The notes under the pieces are model-generated. The model saw only the letters and a program-made list of their open reading frames with translations. It was not told the origin of the DNA and ran no database searches. A DNA stretch of 64,000 nucleotides, from NCBI RefSeq assembly GCF_001316285.1, contig NZ_BBDO01000001.1:124001-188000 (forward strand). The letters are read 5' to 3'. Within the stretch, counting starts at the first letter, position 1, and each line of letters begins with the position of its first letter. The stretch comes from Vulcanisaeta sp. JCM 16161 (GTDB lineage Archaea; Thermoproteota; Thermoprotei; Thermoproteales; Thermocladiaceae). Positions 41,377 to 51,134 of this stretch are shown here, one piece after another. The translations under genes and the position numbers were made by a program.

Positions 41377-42268
41377 ATGCCTAATTCGGTCGTTATAATA
41401 GGCGATTCGCCAATACCGGATAGGCCGAGCAGGGACTTAATCATTTATGCAAGAGACGCAGCTTGAACGCCATGTATGTGCCCATTTCACGGATATCGGT
41501 TAGGGTTGATAAGGATGGCCCACTCGCGGTAATTAGGGATAGGCCATTTAAGGTTGATGGTGTCTTTCTCAGGAGCTTGGTGTTCTTATTGATGTTGAGA
41601 CCTTCTTTAGGAGGACGATAACCATGAGGTTAATTGAGGAGAGCGGCACTGTGGTTATTAATCCATTGGATGGTTTATTAAGGACTAGGAATAAGCTTGA
41701 GACGACGGTAATATTAAAGAGTAAGGGTTTGCCCGTGCCCGACACAATAGGCACTGAGGACATACTGTATGCGTATGAGGTGGCTAAGAGCATGAAGGAT
41801 GTGGTGATTAAGCCGCTACAGGGCTCTAGGGGTTATGGAGCTGTGAAGGTAAGTGATGCTGACATAGCGTTTCAAATAATGAGGACTCTACTCACGTTTA
41901 AGAAGCCAATATACCTGCAGAAGTACATAGAAAAACCTAACCGTGATATCAGGGTCATGGTGATTGACGGCGAGGTTTTCGGATGCATGGTTAGGGTTGC
42001 CCCAGCGGGTCAGTGGAAGACTAATGTTGCCCAGGGAGCTGTTGGTAAGCCCTGCACCAACATTGATAAGACGGTTATGGAACTAGCCGTGAAGTCCGTG
42101 GAGGCCCTTGACCTTATCTATGGTGGTGTTGATATTGGCGAGGGTAAGGATGGCTACGTGATCTTTGAGGTCAATGGTTCACCCGATTGGGCCGAGTTAA
42201 CAGCAGTCACCGGTAGGAATCCCGCTAAGGCCCTCGTTCTCTCTATGATGAGGAGGTTAAAGGCATAA
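41377..42268 (+). CDS. RimK-type ATP-grasp ligase (two frame breaks)
   Basis: About 297 residues when two G bases are restored near 41458 and 41573 (ARRRSLNAMYVPISRISVR and SLGVLIDVETFFRRTIT). The ATP-grasp core has PLDGLLRTRNKLETTVILKS, VIKPLQGSRGYGAVKV, YLQKYIEKPNRDIRVMVI and IFEVNGSPDWAEL, the metal-binding end. RimK-like enzymes add glutamate or other amino acids to proteins or cofactors. A small zinc-ribbon gene follows 41 bases later. The substrate is unknown; LysX/ArgX-type and cofactor ligases are alternatives. Confidence 0.83.
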
Positions 42269-42309
42269 TACCGTAAGGTTTATTTCCCAGACCTAGGTTG
42301 CTTAGGGTT

Positions 42310-42522
42310 ATGACGAGGTGGTTAATTAAGTGCGATAGGTGCGGTACTGAGACCATATTTAACGCAGGGTATGATCTAACGAACCTCGGCAGTAAACTAT
42401 ACCTTTATTGTGAGAAGTGTAGGAGGAATACCGAGCATACGGTGCTTGGTTATTACGATGATGATACTAACGAGTTTGTGCCATTCGAGAGGGCATTATC
42501 ATTTAGGTATAAGTCGTTATGA
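42310..42522 (+). CDS. Small zinc-ribbon protein downstream of the ATP-grasp gene
   Basis: 70 residues from MTRWLIKCDRCGTETIF. The second pair is YLYCEKCRRNTEHTV, a typical zinc ribbon. The C-terminus is YDDDTNEFVPFERALSFRYK and lacks the EDWGE-type tail of LysW carrier proteins. ATG 42310 and 42298 are both possible; I prefer 42310. Placement suggests co-expression with the ATP-grasp ligase. Confidence 0.6.
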   Translation: MTRWLIKCDRCGTETIFNAGYDLTNLGSKLYLYCEKCRRNTEHTVLGYYDDDTNEFVPFERALSFRYKSL

Positions 42523-42534
42523 TTATTAAGGCCC

Positions 42535-43194
42535 TTAATAGCACTCCTTTTCCAGCTCCATTCTTAGCGAGAGTAATTCGGACCTAACCTTCCTCAATTG
42601 ATTAAGTAGTTCATCAAGCCCCGTTAGTTCATTCTTCTCATCATCCCCTAGGTCACCAACGACCTGCTTAATCATTAATTCACTCTTCCTCCTCTCAGCG
42701 TTGCCAATCTTCTTATCTATCTCGGAAAGTGTGTCATTTATGGCACTAATCTTCTCATTACACTGCCTAATCCACTTAACCCTCTCCTTCTCAAGCCTAT
42801 CCCTAATATCCCTATACAGGTCCTCCTTAATACCACCCTGGAGAAGTAGATCACTGAGTTTGTTCAGTTTGTCCATGATATCCCTAAGCCTCTCCTTAAT
42901 ACTATCCACCTCATTCCTATACATACTAACAAGGCCCGAATACTCATCATTAAACCTCTGAAACACAACCTTATCCGTAGCAAATACAGCATTAACATCA
43001 TTAATATTAAACTCCCTAGTACTCCCGTCACTTAACCTAACCGTTATGGAAATCGGCTTCCAATCACTCCTACTCAACTTTATGCTCACTACGGTACCGA
43101 TCACCTTCCCATCATTAGTAACCACAGGCTTACCAACATATCCCCTAAACCTCTTCTCTGTCGACTTCACCGAACTAAAGAATTTAAATACCAT
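42535..43194 (-). CDS. PRC-barrel plus coiled-coil protein, CdvA-like
   Basis: 219 residues from MVFKFFSSV (ATG 43194, with TATTTATATT about 30 bases upstream). Residues 13-80 form a PRC barrel (RGYVGKPVVTNDGKVIGTVV, ITVRLSDGSTREFNINDV). The rest is a long coiled coil (SIKERLRDIMDKLNKLSDLL, RVKWIRQCNEKISAI, ELLNQLRKVRSELLSLRMEL). This order resembles CdvA, the membrane recruiter of the archaeal ESCRT division system. No ESCRT or CdvC gene is near. The CdvA likeness is architecture only. Confidence 0.6.
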   Translation of the reverse strand: MVFKFFSSVKSTEKRFRGYVGKPVVTNDGKVIGTVVSIKLSRSDWKPISITVRLSDGSTREFNINDVNAVFATDKVVFQRFNDEYSGLVSMYRNEVDSIKERLRDIMDKLNKLSDLLLQGGIKEDLYRDIRDRLEKERVKWIRQCNEKISAINDTLSEIDKKIGNAERRKSELMIKQVVGDLGDDEKNELTGLDELLNQLRKVRSELLSLRMELEKECY

Positions 43195-43415
43195 CGTTAA
43201 GACGACCAAGCATCAATATAAATATGTATTATTGGATAAAACACGCGTATTCAGATAGATAATACAGAAACCTTAACTCAGTAAAATCACTTAATAATTA
43301 ATGATAAACGTATACGTTACAAAAATCAGCATTACATCAAACTTAAGTATAAATCCTTGTTTTTGTTTTTCATTTCTTTCTCATTTTATTCTCACGGCTT
43401 TTTCTAAAGCGATAT

Positions 43416-43425
43416 ATTTATAAAT
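43416..43425 (+). promoter_or_regulatory. TATA box of cren7
   Basis: ATTTATAAAT lies about 25 bases before the ATG at 43445, so the message is essentially leaderless. An A-rich BRE-like region precedes it (CTAAAGCG). Confidence 0.55.
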
Positions 43426-43444
43426 CTGCGTTATAGAAAAAGCA

Positions 43445-43645
43445 ATGACCAATATGGTCTCGCTTGAGGACTTGGCTAAGAGGGAGTATGATGTTGAGGG
43501 TAGGAGGTTGAAGCCTACGAAGGTTTGGAAGGTTCAGCCTAAGGGTAGGAAGGGCTTTGTAATGGCGTTGTTCAAGACACCAGACGGAAAAACAGTCAGG
43601 AAAGTAATAGCCAAAGTAGACGAACAAGGAAACATAATAACCTAA
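43445..43645 (+). CDS. cren7: Cren7 chromatin protein
   Basis: 66 residues. The core [20 protein letters not shown] followed by [15 protein letters not shown] aligns with crenarchaeal Cren7 (KVWALAPKGRKGVKIGLFK). It is an SH3-like protein that bends DNA in the minor groove. The N-terminal 20 residues ([16 protein letters not shown]) differ from Sulfolobus Cren7. It is divergent from the CdvA-like gene. Confidence 0.85.
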   Translation: MTNMVSLEDLAKREYDVEGRRLKPTKVWKVQPKGRKGFVMALFKTPDGKTVRKVIAKVDEQGNIIT

Positions 43646-43702
43646 TAAATAGCAATGCGATAAAAATTCAAACTTAAAATTAAAATTCCATATATCTTAT
43701 TA

Positions 43703-44934
43703 TCATCTTCTATAGTAATTAAGAACTTTCTTAATTGCCTTCGCAGTATCAATAGCATCCTCACTGGTGTATAAGGGTCCAATTAGTATCGTCACTACCC
43801 TTTCGGCAGCCCACTCAGCGTTAGGTAGCGGTTTATACGTAATCTTCCTCCCATAGTAGGGGCAGGTCCATGGACAACCCTTACCATGACCTGCCATGTT
43901 AGTTATTATCGGCTCCTTATGGAGAGGTATTGGGTATGCCACGGTGGCTGCCTCGATACCCTCGGCCCTCAGCGCGTCGACAATCCTATCCCTAACGACC
44001 CTAAGTCTTTCCAGGTTTAGGAGTAGCTGGAATAAATGCCATGCATGCCTGATGTACGGTTTTGGGCGTGGAAATTGAATAAGATCATTCTCAACATCCT
44101 GTAACTCCTCCATAAGGACCTTCGCAAATGCCTCCTTACGCTTAATTATCTCCTCAATCCTCCTCAATTGCGAATAACCAAGCGCGGCCTGGAACTCCGT
44201 CATCCTATAATTATAGCCCAACAGCTCATAATAATACTTCCCAGTTTCGCCGTGACTCCTCAATAACCTAGCCCTGTTAGCTATCTCGGCATCGCTCGTA
44301 ACCACCGCACCACCCTCGCCAGTGGTTATTGTTTTCGTGGGGTAAAAGCTCAATGTACCAACATGCCCTATCGAACCCGCCATCCTACCCCTATAAATGG
44401 CTCCCAGGGCCTGGGCCGTATCCTCAATTACATATAACCCCCTCTCGTTTGCAATCCTCATTATTTCATCCATCTCAGCGGGATAGCCAGCCAGGTGAAC
44501 AACGATTATTGCCTTAGTCCTGTCTGTTACGGCATTATCTATGGACGCTGGGTCTATGTTTAGCGTCTCCCTATCAATATCGGCGAATATCGGTATTGCA
44601 TTTGAGTGGAGTATTGTGGTTGCCGACGCAGCGAATGTGAACGGCGTTGTAATAACCTCATCACCAGGCCCAACACCAATAGCCTTAAGCGCCACGTGAA
44701 GTGCAGTCGTGCCATTAGATACTGTTATGGCATACTTAGTACCGAGGTACTTACTCAATTCCTGCTCAAGTAGGGCATTCCATTTACCACCAATGCTGAT
44801 AATTGACCTGACTTAAGCACGTCAATTACGAGGTTAATATCATCATCGGTTATCCAGGGCTTAAAACGAAGAGGCACGGCTCTAGTTGGTTTCCCACCTT
44901 CAATTGCAGGTAACTCACTCATTCGATAATCCAT
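43703..44934 (-). CDS. DegT/DnrJ/EryC1/StrS-family aminotransferase (one frame break)
   Basis: About 410 residues. The PLP lysine is in LSFYPTKTITTGEGG, and GTKYAITVSNGTTALHVAL and ETGKYYYELLGYNYRMTEFQ are family hallmarks. The N-terminal part, MDYRMSELPAIEGGKPTRAV, joins the body when one G is restored near 44800 (SALGGKWNALLEQELSKYLG). It would transfer an amino group to a keto-sugar nucleotide, for surface glycans or a cofactor sugar. A second ATG is at 44922. No other sugar genes are adjacent; the RmlD-like gene lies 5 kb away. Confidence 0.87.
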
Positions 44935-44960
44935 AGACCCAGACCAATTATAAGTATTTA

Positions 44961-45395
44961 CTACCTATGGATCCTAACCTTAACCCTGTATAACCGTGAC
45001 AACGCCTCCTCAAGCGCCTTAACCTCCTCAGGGAAATTCTCAAGCCCAAGGCTCTCGCCTGAATTCAGGGCATCATTAACCCACCTGCACTCCCTCGATA
45101 TTAATACCTCGCCAGTATTTGGATTATACAGTAATGGGTACATCTTACAGGCGAGTGGCTTCATTGGGTGTATTGTGCATGCCCTATTCTCCCTATCATA
45201 GAATGGACAATAACCCTTAATTAACCACCTATACACCTAACGCCATTTATGCTTAACTCGCGGTACCTAATATCAAGGCCCCTAGTCCTGGCCAAGGCCC
45301 TTATCCTAGCAAGCTCATCCTCAAATAATATGGGGCCTTTCCTCATTATCAAAGTAGCAGCATTCATCGCATCGTAGGCACTGGAATAACCTCAT
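44961..45395 (-). CDS. YkgJ-type cysteine cluster protein (two frame breaks)
   Basis: Read from ATG 45395 the protein starts MRLFQCLRCDECCYF, the CxxCxxCC signature of the YkgJ (UPF0153) zinc- or iron-chelating family. Breaks near 45330 (two G lost in a GGGG run) and 45235 (one G) are bridged by ILFEDELARIRALARTRGLD and NGVRVYRWLIKGYCPFYD. The second cysteine set is CPFYDRENRACTIHPMKPLACKMYP. About 145 residues. It may insert or bind an iron-sulfur cluster. It starts within two bases of the eIF2B-like stop, so both are in one operon. Confidence 0.75.
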
Positions 45396-45396
45396 C

Positions 45397-46250
45397 CTAC
45401 CCACTTGGGTTAAGGACATTATTAATAAGGAGTTCCCTCAAGTTTTCCACGTCTTCAGGCTTTGGTTTCTTAATGATGCCTAGATCCGTTATTAAGTAAT
45501 CAACTAGATCAAGGGGTACCTCATCAAATAGTGGGACCTGCACGCTCACATCGTCGACATTGAAATCAATCATGTAAACCTCATTTGCGCCACCACTCGA
45601 TGCCTTATAGGACTCGGCAATAACTATTGTACTCACATCAAATCTATGCGCAACGATGAATAGGGTCTCCGTACCGACCTTATTAATGAAGTAACCATCA
45701 CTATATAGCCCATCAGCGCCAGAGAGCACGTAATTCGCATCCCTCATGAAATGCGCAATTGATGAGTCAGGTATTGGGATTACATTACCCACGTAGTTTG
45801 AGTAATCCTTTATCGCCTGATAAATCTCATTACCTGGTTTTGACTCCATGACGTACAGGACATCGAGCATTTGCCCCATCTCGAAAGGGCTGTCTTAACC
45901 GCCGAGCTATAACTAATGGTTATAGCCTTTGACCCACACATTATGGGGAATTTATCCAATTGGGTAACTAATCGCTTAGATGCTAAGTCGTACCAATCCC
46001 TTAATCTGCTAATGACATTATTAAGATCTAAGCCAGCACTCAGTGAGCGTTCAATTAAATCAACTAAGTTGGTTATCGACGCCATACCAGGCCTAACACC
46101 CCTCAACTCATTAAGCAATGCCCTAATATCGCTGGGATTAAGCCCCTTTTCAACCGCGATCTTAATAACCTCGATGCCTCTCAGGAAGTACCAGGAGGCG
46201 CCATGGACCCTATCCTCCCTTAACTCCCTCAGTATTTCATCAATACTCAT
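45397..46250 (-). CDS. eIF2B-alpha / ribose-1,5-bisphosphate isomerase family (one frame break)
   Basis: The N-terminal part has REDRVHGASWYFLRGIEVIK, the usual helical entry. The C-terminal Rossmann part has MESKPGNEIYQAI, ANYVLSGADGLYSDGYFINK and GTETLFIVAHRFDVSTIVIA. The frame breaks near 45883; one T gives KTALFEMGQMLDVLYV and about 285 residues. It could be an archaeal regulatory subunit-like protein or a ribose-1,5-bisphosphate isomerase of the AMP pathway; sequence by eye cannot decide. The stop lies two bases from the YkgJ start. Confidence 0.8.
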
Positions 46251-46372
46251 GTTCCGCCAATAATAGTGAGAATGAGATTAAAAAGGCTATGTCTGTTAGG
46301 CATTTACCTAAACGAAGATATAGAATAATTACTAAACAAATTACTTAATAATCCACTAATTACTGAGCCTCA

Positions 46373-47212
46373 ATGCTATATATAGAGACCCCAGAATGCA
46401 TACTCTGTGCCCTGGAGTCCAGGATGCAGGAAATGAGGAAGTTTGGGGTAAATGACGTTCATGCATACACGCGAATAACAATGCACATATCAAACCTAAT
46501 ACCGAGGGGTAGAACACCACTCTTCATAGAGTCCTTCGAATTGATAACGAAGATTTTAGGTAATGAGGATCCGCACGCCAATGAGAAGAGGGAGCTAGAG
46601 GATACGGCCTCCCTAGTCATGAGTAGGATAATCAGTGATGCAGGTGATGACGTAGTTAGGTATATCGAGATTGCCGCCGCCGCAAACTCCGTCGATGTGC
46701 CAATGAGGGATTACCAATTCGACATTAATGACTTTGTAAATAGGCTACTTGAGGAGGCTGTTTGGCTTAATACGTCGAGGGAGGAATTAACAAGGTTGTT
46801 AAGTAATGTTAGGGATGTTGGTTACATCGTTGATAATTCTGGGGAGTTTCAGGTAGATACGTTGTTAATCAGGAAGTTAATTGACATGGGCCTGGGGGTT
46901 ACGGTATATGCCAGGGGCTTGCCCTACGAGGTTGATGTAACGGCCGATTACGTGAGTAGGGTGTTGGGTGATAAGGTAAGGGTCGTATCCACAGGCAGTA
47001 GGTATCCGGCATTTTACAATAGGGGTTTGTGGCATGACCTGGGTAATCATGATTTAATAATTTCTAAGGGTGTTGGCAATTTTGAGGCGTACCTAGAAAG
47101 TGAGTTAAAACTGAGGGTTTTATTTTTATTTAGGGCTAAATGCGGGCCGATGATTAGGTTATTACGTGTTCCTAAGAATAGTCCAGTTGTTTATTTAAGG
47201 AATGATAGATAG
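46373..47212 (+). CDS. DUF89 family metal-dependent phosphatase
   Basis: 279 residues. The N-terminal ECILCALESRMQEM and the catalytic-site sequence VGYIVDNSGEFQVDTLLIRK (Asp-Asn with acidic neighbours) are typical of DUF89/ARMT1-like proteins, followed by VTVYARGLPYEVDVT and LIISKGVGNFEAY. The family removes phosphate from damaged or excess sugar phosphates in other organisms. The substrate here is unknown. Confidence 0.82.
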   Translation: MLYIETPECILCALESRMQEMRKFGVNDVHAYTRITMHISNLIPRGRTPLFIESFELITKILGNEDPHANEKRELEDTASLVMSRIISDAGDDVVRYIEIAAAANSVDVPMRDYQFDINDFVNRLLEEAVWLNTSREELTRLLSNVRDVGYIVDNSGEFQVDTLLIRKLIDMGLGVTVYARGLPYEVDVTADYVSRVLGDKVRVVSTGSRYPAFYNRGLWHDLGNHDLIISKGVGNFEAYLESELKLRVLFLFRAKCGPMIRLLRVPKNSPVVYLRNDR

Positions 47213-47395
47213 GTTGTGAGCGATTAATATATAACTATAGATATCTTATTGAATCTTATTTATTTATAGATTATTCTTTTATAAGAATTATCTTTATAAA
47301 ATTCTTCATTATTCTTAACATTATAATTTTATAATTGTTAATTATTTAAAATTGATATGTCGTAAAATTACGGTTGAATTAAGCATTAGGAAAGG

Positions 47396-47405
47396 CTTAT
47401 ATAAA
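47396..47405 (+). promoter_or_regulatory. TATA box of the GltD-like gene
   Basis: CTTATATAAA lies 25 bases upstream of GTG 47426, implying a leaderless transcript. The 180 bases before it (47213-47395) are exceptionally A+T rich and show no other signal. Confidence 0.55.
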
Positions 47406-47425
47406 GGACTTCCTTCGAACCTTAC

Positions 47426-48489
47426 GTGAAGTTTGCACTTAAGTGTTCTCCGGGCCAGAAGATTGAGAGACGTAGTGAGAGGGTTGCCATTATTGGTGCT
47501 GGGCCAGCGGGCTTGGTGCTGCCGGTTACTTAATATGTAAGGGCTTCCAGGTCGATGTTTATGATAAGTTGCCGGAGCCTGGTGGACTAATGATATTTGG
47601 AATACCCGAGTACAGGGTTCCCAAGAAGAATGTTAGGGCTGGCGTTAAGGAATTGATTGAGTTGGGCGTCAACTTCATACTGAAGACTAAGGTAATCGCT
47701 GACGAGGAGGAGCACGTTGATGGTGACGACTTCATAGAGAATAAGGTTCACCTTGAGAACTTGATTAACAATTATAACGCCGTATTAATAGCCACGGGAA
47801 CCTGGAAGTCAAGGACGCTTGGAGTACCTGGCGAGAACCTTAGGGGCGTCTATCTAGCCCTCGATTACCTATACAGGATATACACTAGCGAGTTAGGTTA
47901 CCTACCCAAATCGGTTGTTTATCCAACGGGTGAGAAGGTGGCCGTGATTGGTGCGGGGTTAACGGCTGTTGACGCGGCAATAGAGGCGCAGAGGCAGGGT
48001 GCTAAGGAGGTTTACGTACTCTATAGGAGGACCATAAACGAGGCGCCTGCGGGTAAGATGGAGATACAGGGTTTGATAAAGAGGGGCATAAAGTTTGTGG
48101 AGCTCGTAGGCATAACGGAGATACTCGGTAAGGACCACGTAGAAGCCGTTAAATTAATCAAGATGAAACTCGGCAAGCCTGACAGGAGCGGTAGACCTGC
48201 GCCGGAGCCAATACCAGGTAGTGAGTACACGATGGATATGGACACCGTGATAGCCGCGGTTGGTGAAGTACCAACGCCGCCATTCAGGGATGGCTGTTGC
48301 GGAATTAGGTTGACGCCACACGGCACGATAGATATCGACCAGAAGCACAGGACAACGAGGAAGGGCGTATTCGCAGCCGGTGATGTGGCCACGGGACCAA
48401 GCCTAATAGGTAAGGCATTAAAGAACGGCATTGATGCAGCAATTGCCATTGAAGAGTACCTACTAAAGGGTGGGTGGAGGGAGCAGTAA
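47426..48489 (+). CDS. GltD-like NAD(P)H-dependent FAD oxidoreductase (one frame break)
   Basis: Start GTG 47426, MKFALKCSPGQKIERRSERV. The first FAD site is VAIIGAGPAGLGAAGYLICKG after restoring a G near 47505. Then LPEPGGLMIFGIPEYRVPK and VAVIGAGLTAVDAAIEAQRQ (NADP site) match glutamate synthase small subunit or the related sulfide dehydrogenase alpha subunit. The C-terminal FAADVATGPSL-type loop reads VFAAGDVATGPSLIG. About 355 residues. It lacks the N-terminal Fe-S domain of bacterial GltD, so the partner protein and role are open. Confidence 0.83.
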
Positions 48490-48535
48490 ACTAGTTAGTA
48501 GTGATGTTTAAATTGTCATTGGGTGCTTAATAGCC

Positions 48536-49443
48536 GTGAGGCTCCTCTCCTTCCTATGGAATAACACGGTTAGGGTTGGCGTATACACGGAAAGGGGTGT
48601 CCTGGACCTTCCAAGTGCGTACATGGGCATTTACGACACGACCGAGGCTCCGGGCTTCCTCTACGACATGAAATCCCTCATAGGTAGTGGTGAGCCTGCC
48701 CTAGCATTAATTAGGGATTTGGTGAATAGGGCATTGAGGAATGGCGACACGGCATTGTTCAGAGACCCAAATGCAATAACCTGGCTACCACCAATTCCAA
48801 ACCCCGAGAAGATCCTATGCGTGGCCGTTAACTATAGGCCCATGGCGAGGAGAGCCAGGCCAAACCACTTGATAGGCCGTACTTCTTCCCAAAATTCCCC
48901 AATGCACTCATCGGCCATAACCAACCAATACTCAAGCCCAGGGTCTCCAAACAGGTTGATTGGGAGGTGGAGTTAGCCCTAATCATTGGTAGGAGGGGTA
49001 AGTACATAGATGTTAATAAGGCGCTTGATTACGTCTTCGGCTACTTAATACTCAATGACGTGTCAATGCGCGACTGGCAATTCCCAAGTAAGGAGCCTAC
49101 GGAATGGACTGGATATACGGCAAGAGCATGGACTCATCAACACCAGTAGGCCCATACATAGTTACAAAAGACGAAATACCAGACCCACACAACCTTAGGC
49201 TTACGCTTAGGGTTAACGGTAATGTGGAGCAGGATGATAGCACTAAGAACCTAATATTCAAGATACCCGAACTAATCCACTGGGCATCCCAGGGAGTGAC
49301 GCTTAAGCCTGGAGACTACATAAGCACGGGAACGCCGTCGGGCGTGGGCTTCCCAAAGGGTAAGTTCTTAAAGAACGGCGACATTGTCGAGGCGGAGATC
49401 GAAAAAAATAGGCACCCTAAGAAACACAGTAATTGAGGAGTAG
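48536..49443 (+). CDS. Fumarylacetoacetate hydrolase family protein (three frame breaks)
   Basis: Start GTG 48536. After repair the protein is about 302 residues. Signatures are [51 protein letters not shown] and [18 protein letters not shown], with Glu residues for the metal site. Breaks: near 48849 (one G), 49095 (one C), and 49402-49408, where seven A should be six; with six the end reads [15 protein letters not shown] and the stop is at 49443. It could be a 2-oxo-hept-ene-dioate hydratase/isomerase or a ketoacid hydrolase. Confidence 0.83.
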
Positions 49444-49572
49444 TACTCTAAATAAGTTCATGAAAATTAAATAACATTGAACATAAAAATACTACGTAAT
49501 ATACTAACATTGCTTAACTTACCTCCCTGACATTATACCAAGCTTCTTCTGACAATAAGGAACATGCCGTGA

Positions 49573-49683
49573 TGGTGCCGGGGCCGGGATTTGAACCCGG
49601 GCCCCCTTGCGGGGACAGGATCTCAAGTTTCGCACCGCGGGATCCGCGGACCTGCGCCTTGGACCTGGCTCGGCCACCCCGGC
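49573..49683 (-). tRNA. tRNA-Leu(GAG) with intron
   Basis: Type II tRNA on the minus strand. Acceptor GCCGGGG pairs with CCCCGGC; discriminator A is followed by genomically encoded CCA (49573-49575). The D arm GCCGAGCCAGGTCCAAGGC, long variable arm CCCC-GCAA-GGGG and T arm CCGGG-TTCAAAT-CCCGG are good. Anticodon stem GCAGG (49651-49655) pairs with CCTGT (49615-49619), leaving loop TTGAGAT with anticodon GAG at 49622-49624, provided about 24 bases (49627-49650) are removed as an intron. That intron lies on the 5' side of the anticodon, not at the canonical 37/38 site. Confidence 0.85.
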
Positions 49684-49705
49684 GGGTCAATAGGCCATTA
49701 ACTGC

Positions 49706-49715
49706 GATTTAAAGC
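49706..49715 (-). promoter_or_regulatory. TATA box of tRNA-Leu
   Basis: On the minus strand GCTTTAAATC lies about 25 bases upstream of the tRNA 5' end, consistent with an archaeal promoter. Confidence 0.5.
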
Positions 49716-49728
49716 TTTTCTTCATGGG

Positions 49729-50619
49729 TTACGGCTTTACTGCGGCTCTTTCAGTCTCCAGTTCCTTCTTGAATATTGATAATGCGTAGTTTATGTCGTT
49801 AAGTGGTATTCCTAGCAACTCAATTGCCTTCTTGTTACTTAAGCTACTATCTCTGGGTCTTTTAGCCCTGTAATTTACGTCAATGAGTCTTATTGGCTTT
49901 ATCAGTTCCTCACTGAACCCGAAGTACCTAGCTATGGCTCTTGCGAATTCGTACCTGCTCAGTCTTGGCCCCACCACGTGTATCACACCGTTGAATTTAA
50001 TATCAAGCAACCTTGCGAAGGCCTCTCCAATTATCGTATTAAGTGTGGGTGATGACCATTGATCAGTTATTGCCGTGACCACCTCACCCCTCATTAACTT
50101 CTCAACCACGGTCTTGCCGAAGTTCGGCCTTCCAGGCCCAGTGCCGTAGATCCAGGCAACCCTAACAATAGAGCCGTTCAATGCCTTTGTAATTTCCTCA
50201 GCCAGGAGTTTAGTTAATCCATAATAATTAACGGGTCTCGGTATATCATCCTCAGTGTATAACCCCTTCTCGCCATCAAAAACGTAGTCCGTGGATAGGT
50301 AATAAATGGCAGAGCCAATCCTATAAGCGGCCGTGAGCAATTCCCTACTTACCACCACGTTAACCCTATAACAAAGCTCCAATTGTTCCTCGCACTGATC
50401 AACATTGCCTATCGCGGCCATGTGTATAACTACGTCAGGTTTATAATCATTAATTACCCTCACAGAATCCCTCGTTAGGTCCGCCTTAACCGTAGTAACA
50501 CCAGGTATATTAATTGAATGCTCATTGTAAGTACCAACAACCTCATACTTATTGGCTAGGCTAATAGCGGTCTTATAACCTGGCGATGAACTAACGCCAG
50601 TAATTAGCACAATCATCAA
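49729..50619 (-). CDS. RmlD/MAT2B-like NAD-dependent sugar reductase
   Basis: 296 residues. The short-chain dehydrogenase fold begins MMIVLITGVSSSPGYKTA. DVVIHMAAIGNVDQCE, STDYVFDGEKGLYTEDD and the catalytic YYGLTKLLAEE (Tyr-x3-Lys) match RmlD (dTDP-4-dehydrorhamnose reductase) and MAT2B. AMP/sugar-nucleotide specificity cannot be read directly. No other dTDP-rhamnose gene lies beside it, so a non-sugar role is possible. It starts upstream of the structured RNA candidate. Confidence 0.78.
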   Translation of the reverse strand: MMIVLITGVSSSPGYKTAISLANKYEVVGTYNEHSINIPGVTTVKADLTRDSVRVINDYKPDVVIHMAAIGNVDQCEEQLELCYRVNVVVSRELLTAAYRIGSAIYYLSTDYVFDGEKGLYTEDDIPRPVNYYGLTKLLAEEITKALNGSIVRVAWIYGTGPGRPNFGKTVVEKLMRGEVVTAITDQWSSPTLNTIIGEAFARLLDIKFNGVIHVVGPRLSRYEFARAIARYFGFSEELIKPIRLIDVNYRAKRPRDSSLSNKKAIELLGIPLNDINYALSIFKKELETERAAVKP

Positions 50620-50731
50620 GAATAGCCCAGGTTAATGAATTTATAAGGAATTCTGATAAAGCGTGTGACATCACATCATGGTTAAATTAGAATACGTGGT
50701 TGAGTAAGGTTAATTAATGCATGAATTATTA

Positions 50732-50809
50732 AAGATGAGAAGGGAGGATTCGAGAGCCGTGGAGCCCACGGCCCGATGAAAAATCGCTCCTCCGGAGCGG
50801 CCACATCTT
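50732..50809 (+). ncRNA. Structured RNA candidate in an intergenic region
   Basis: In the 500-base gap between genes, AAGATG (50732-50737) pairs with CATCTT (50804-50809) as an outer stem. A 7-bp hairpin GCCGTGG/CCACGGC (50756-50762, 50766-50772) and a 6-bp hairpin CGCTCC/GGAGCG (50785-50790, 50794-50799) lie inside. GGAGGA (50743-50748) can alternatively pair with TCCTCC (50788-50793), which would break the second hairpin. The segment is G+C rich against AT-rich flanks, as structured RNAs are in hyperthermophiles. No guide RNA or riboswitch class could be matched. Either strand is possible. Confidence 0.45.
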
Positions 50810-51134
50810 ACTGTTGCTCCATTAACCTCAACTTCGTTACTATTTAATTGTAAGCTGAAAGATTTTGGTACTATTGTTAACTAATGAATTGAATTAGGAA
50901 AAATCATTAATTCATTAAGGGATGGCGAATACGGACCATACCTAAATTGTGGATAATTGCTTCTCGCCATGGAGGTTAATAAGCGCTAATTTAATGGCCG
51001 TGTCAGTCAGGGAATGAGTTGATGATGAGTACGTTGTTAAGTACATTATAAGTACATTAACAGAAGTGGGGCATTGCTGGGAAGAGGGGTGGCGTATTAT
51101 AGTAGGACCGGCATGCATTGGTTGTTAAGCGTTC
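50810..51134. other. Intergenic stretch with no clear feature
   Basis: About 325 bases, AT-rich for the first part. I see no long reading frame, tRNA, repeat or strong hairpin. The last 30 bases lead into the small membrane-protein frame at 51135, and another frame (VVKRSWAVRKELKLSVMV) overlaps its start, so the true 5' end of that gene may lie here. Confidence 0.4.

Noticed and set aside
50732..50809. Fluoride riboswitch, RNase P RNA or C/D box RNA
   Set aside because: The conserved cores of these classes (for RNase P the CR-I and CR-V sequences, for C/D RNAs a proper D box CTGA) are absent.
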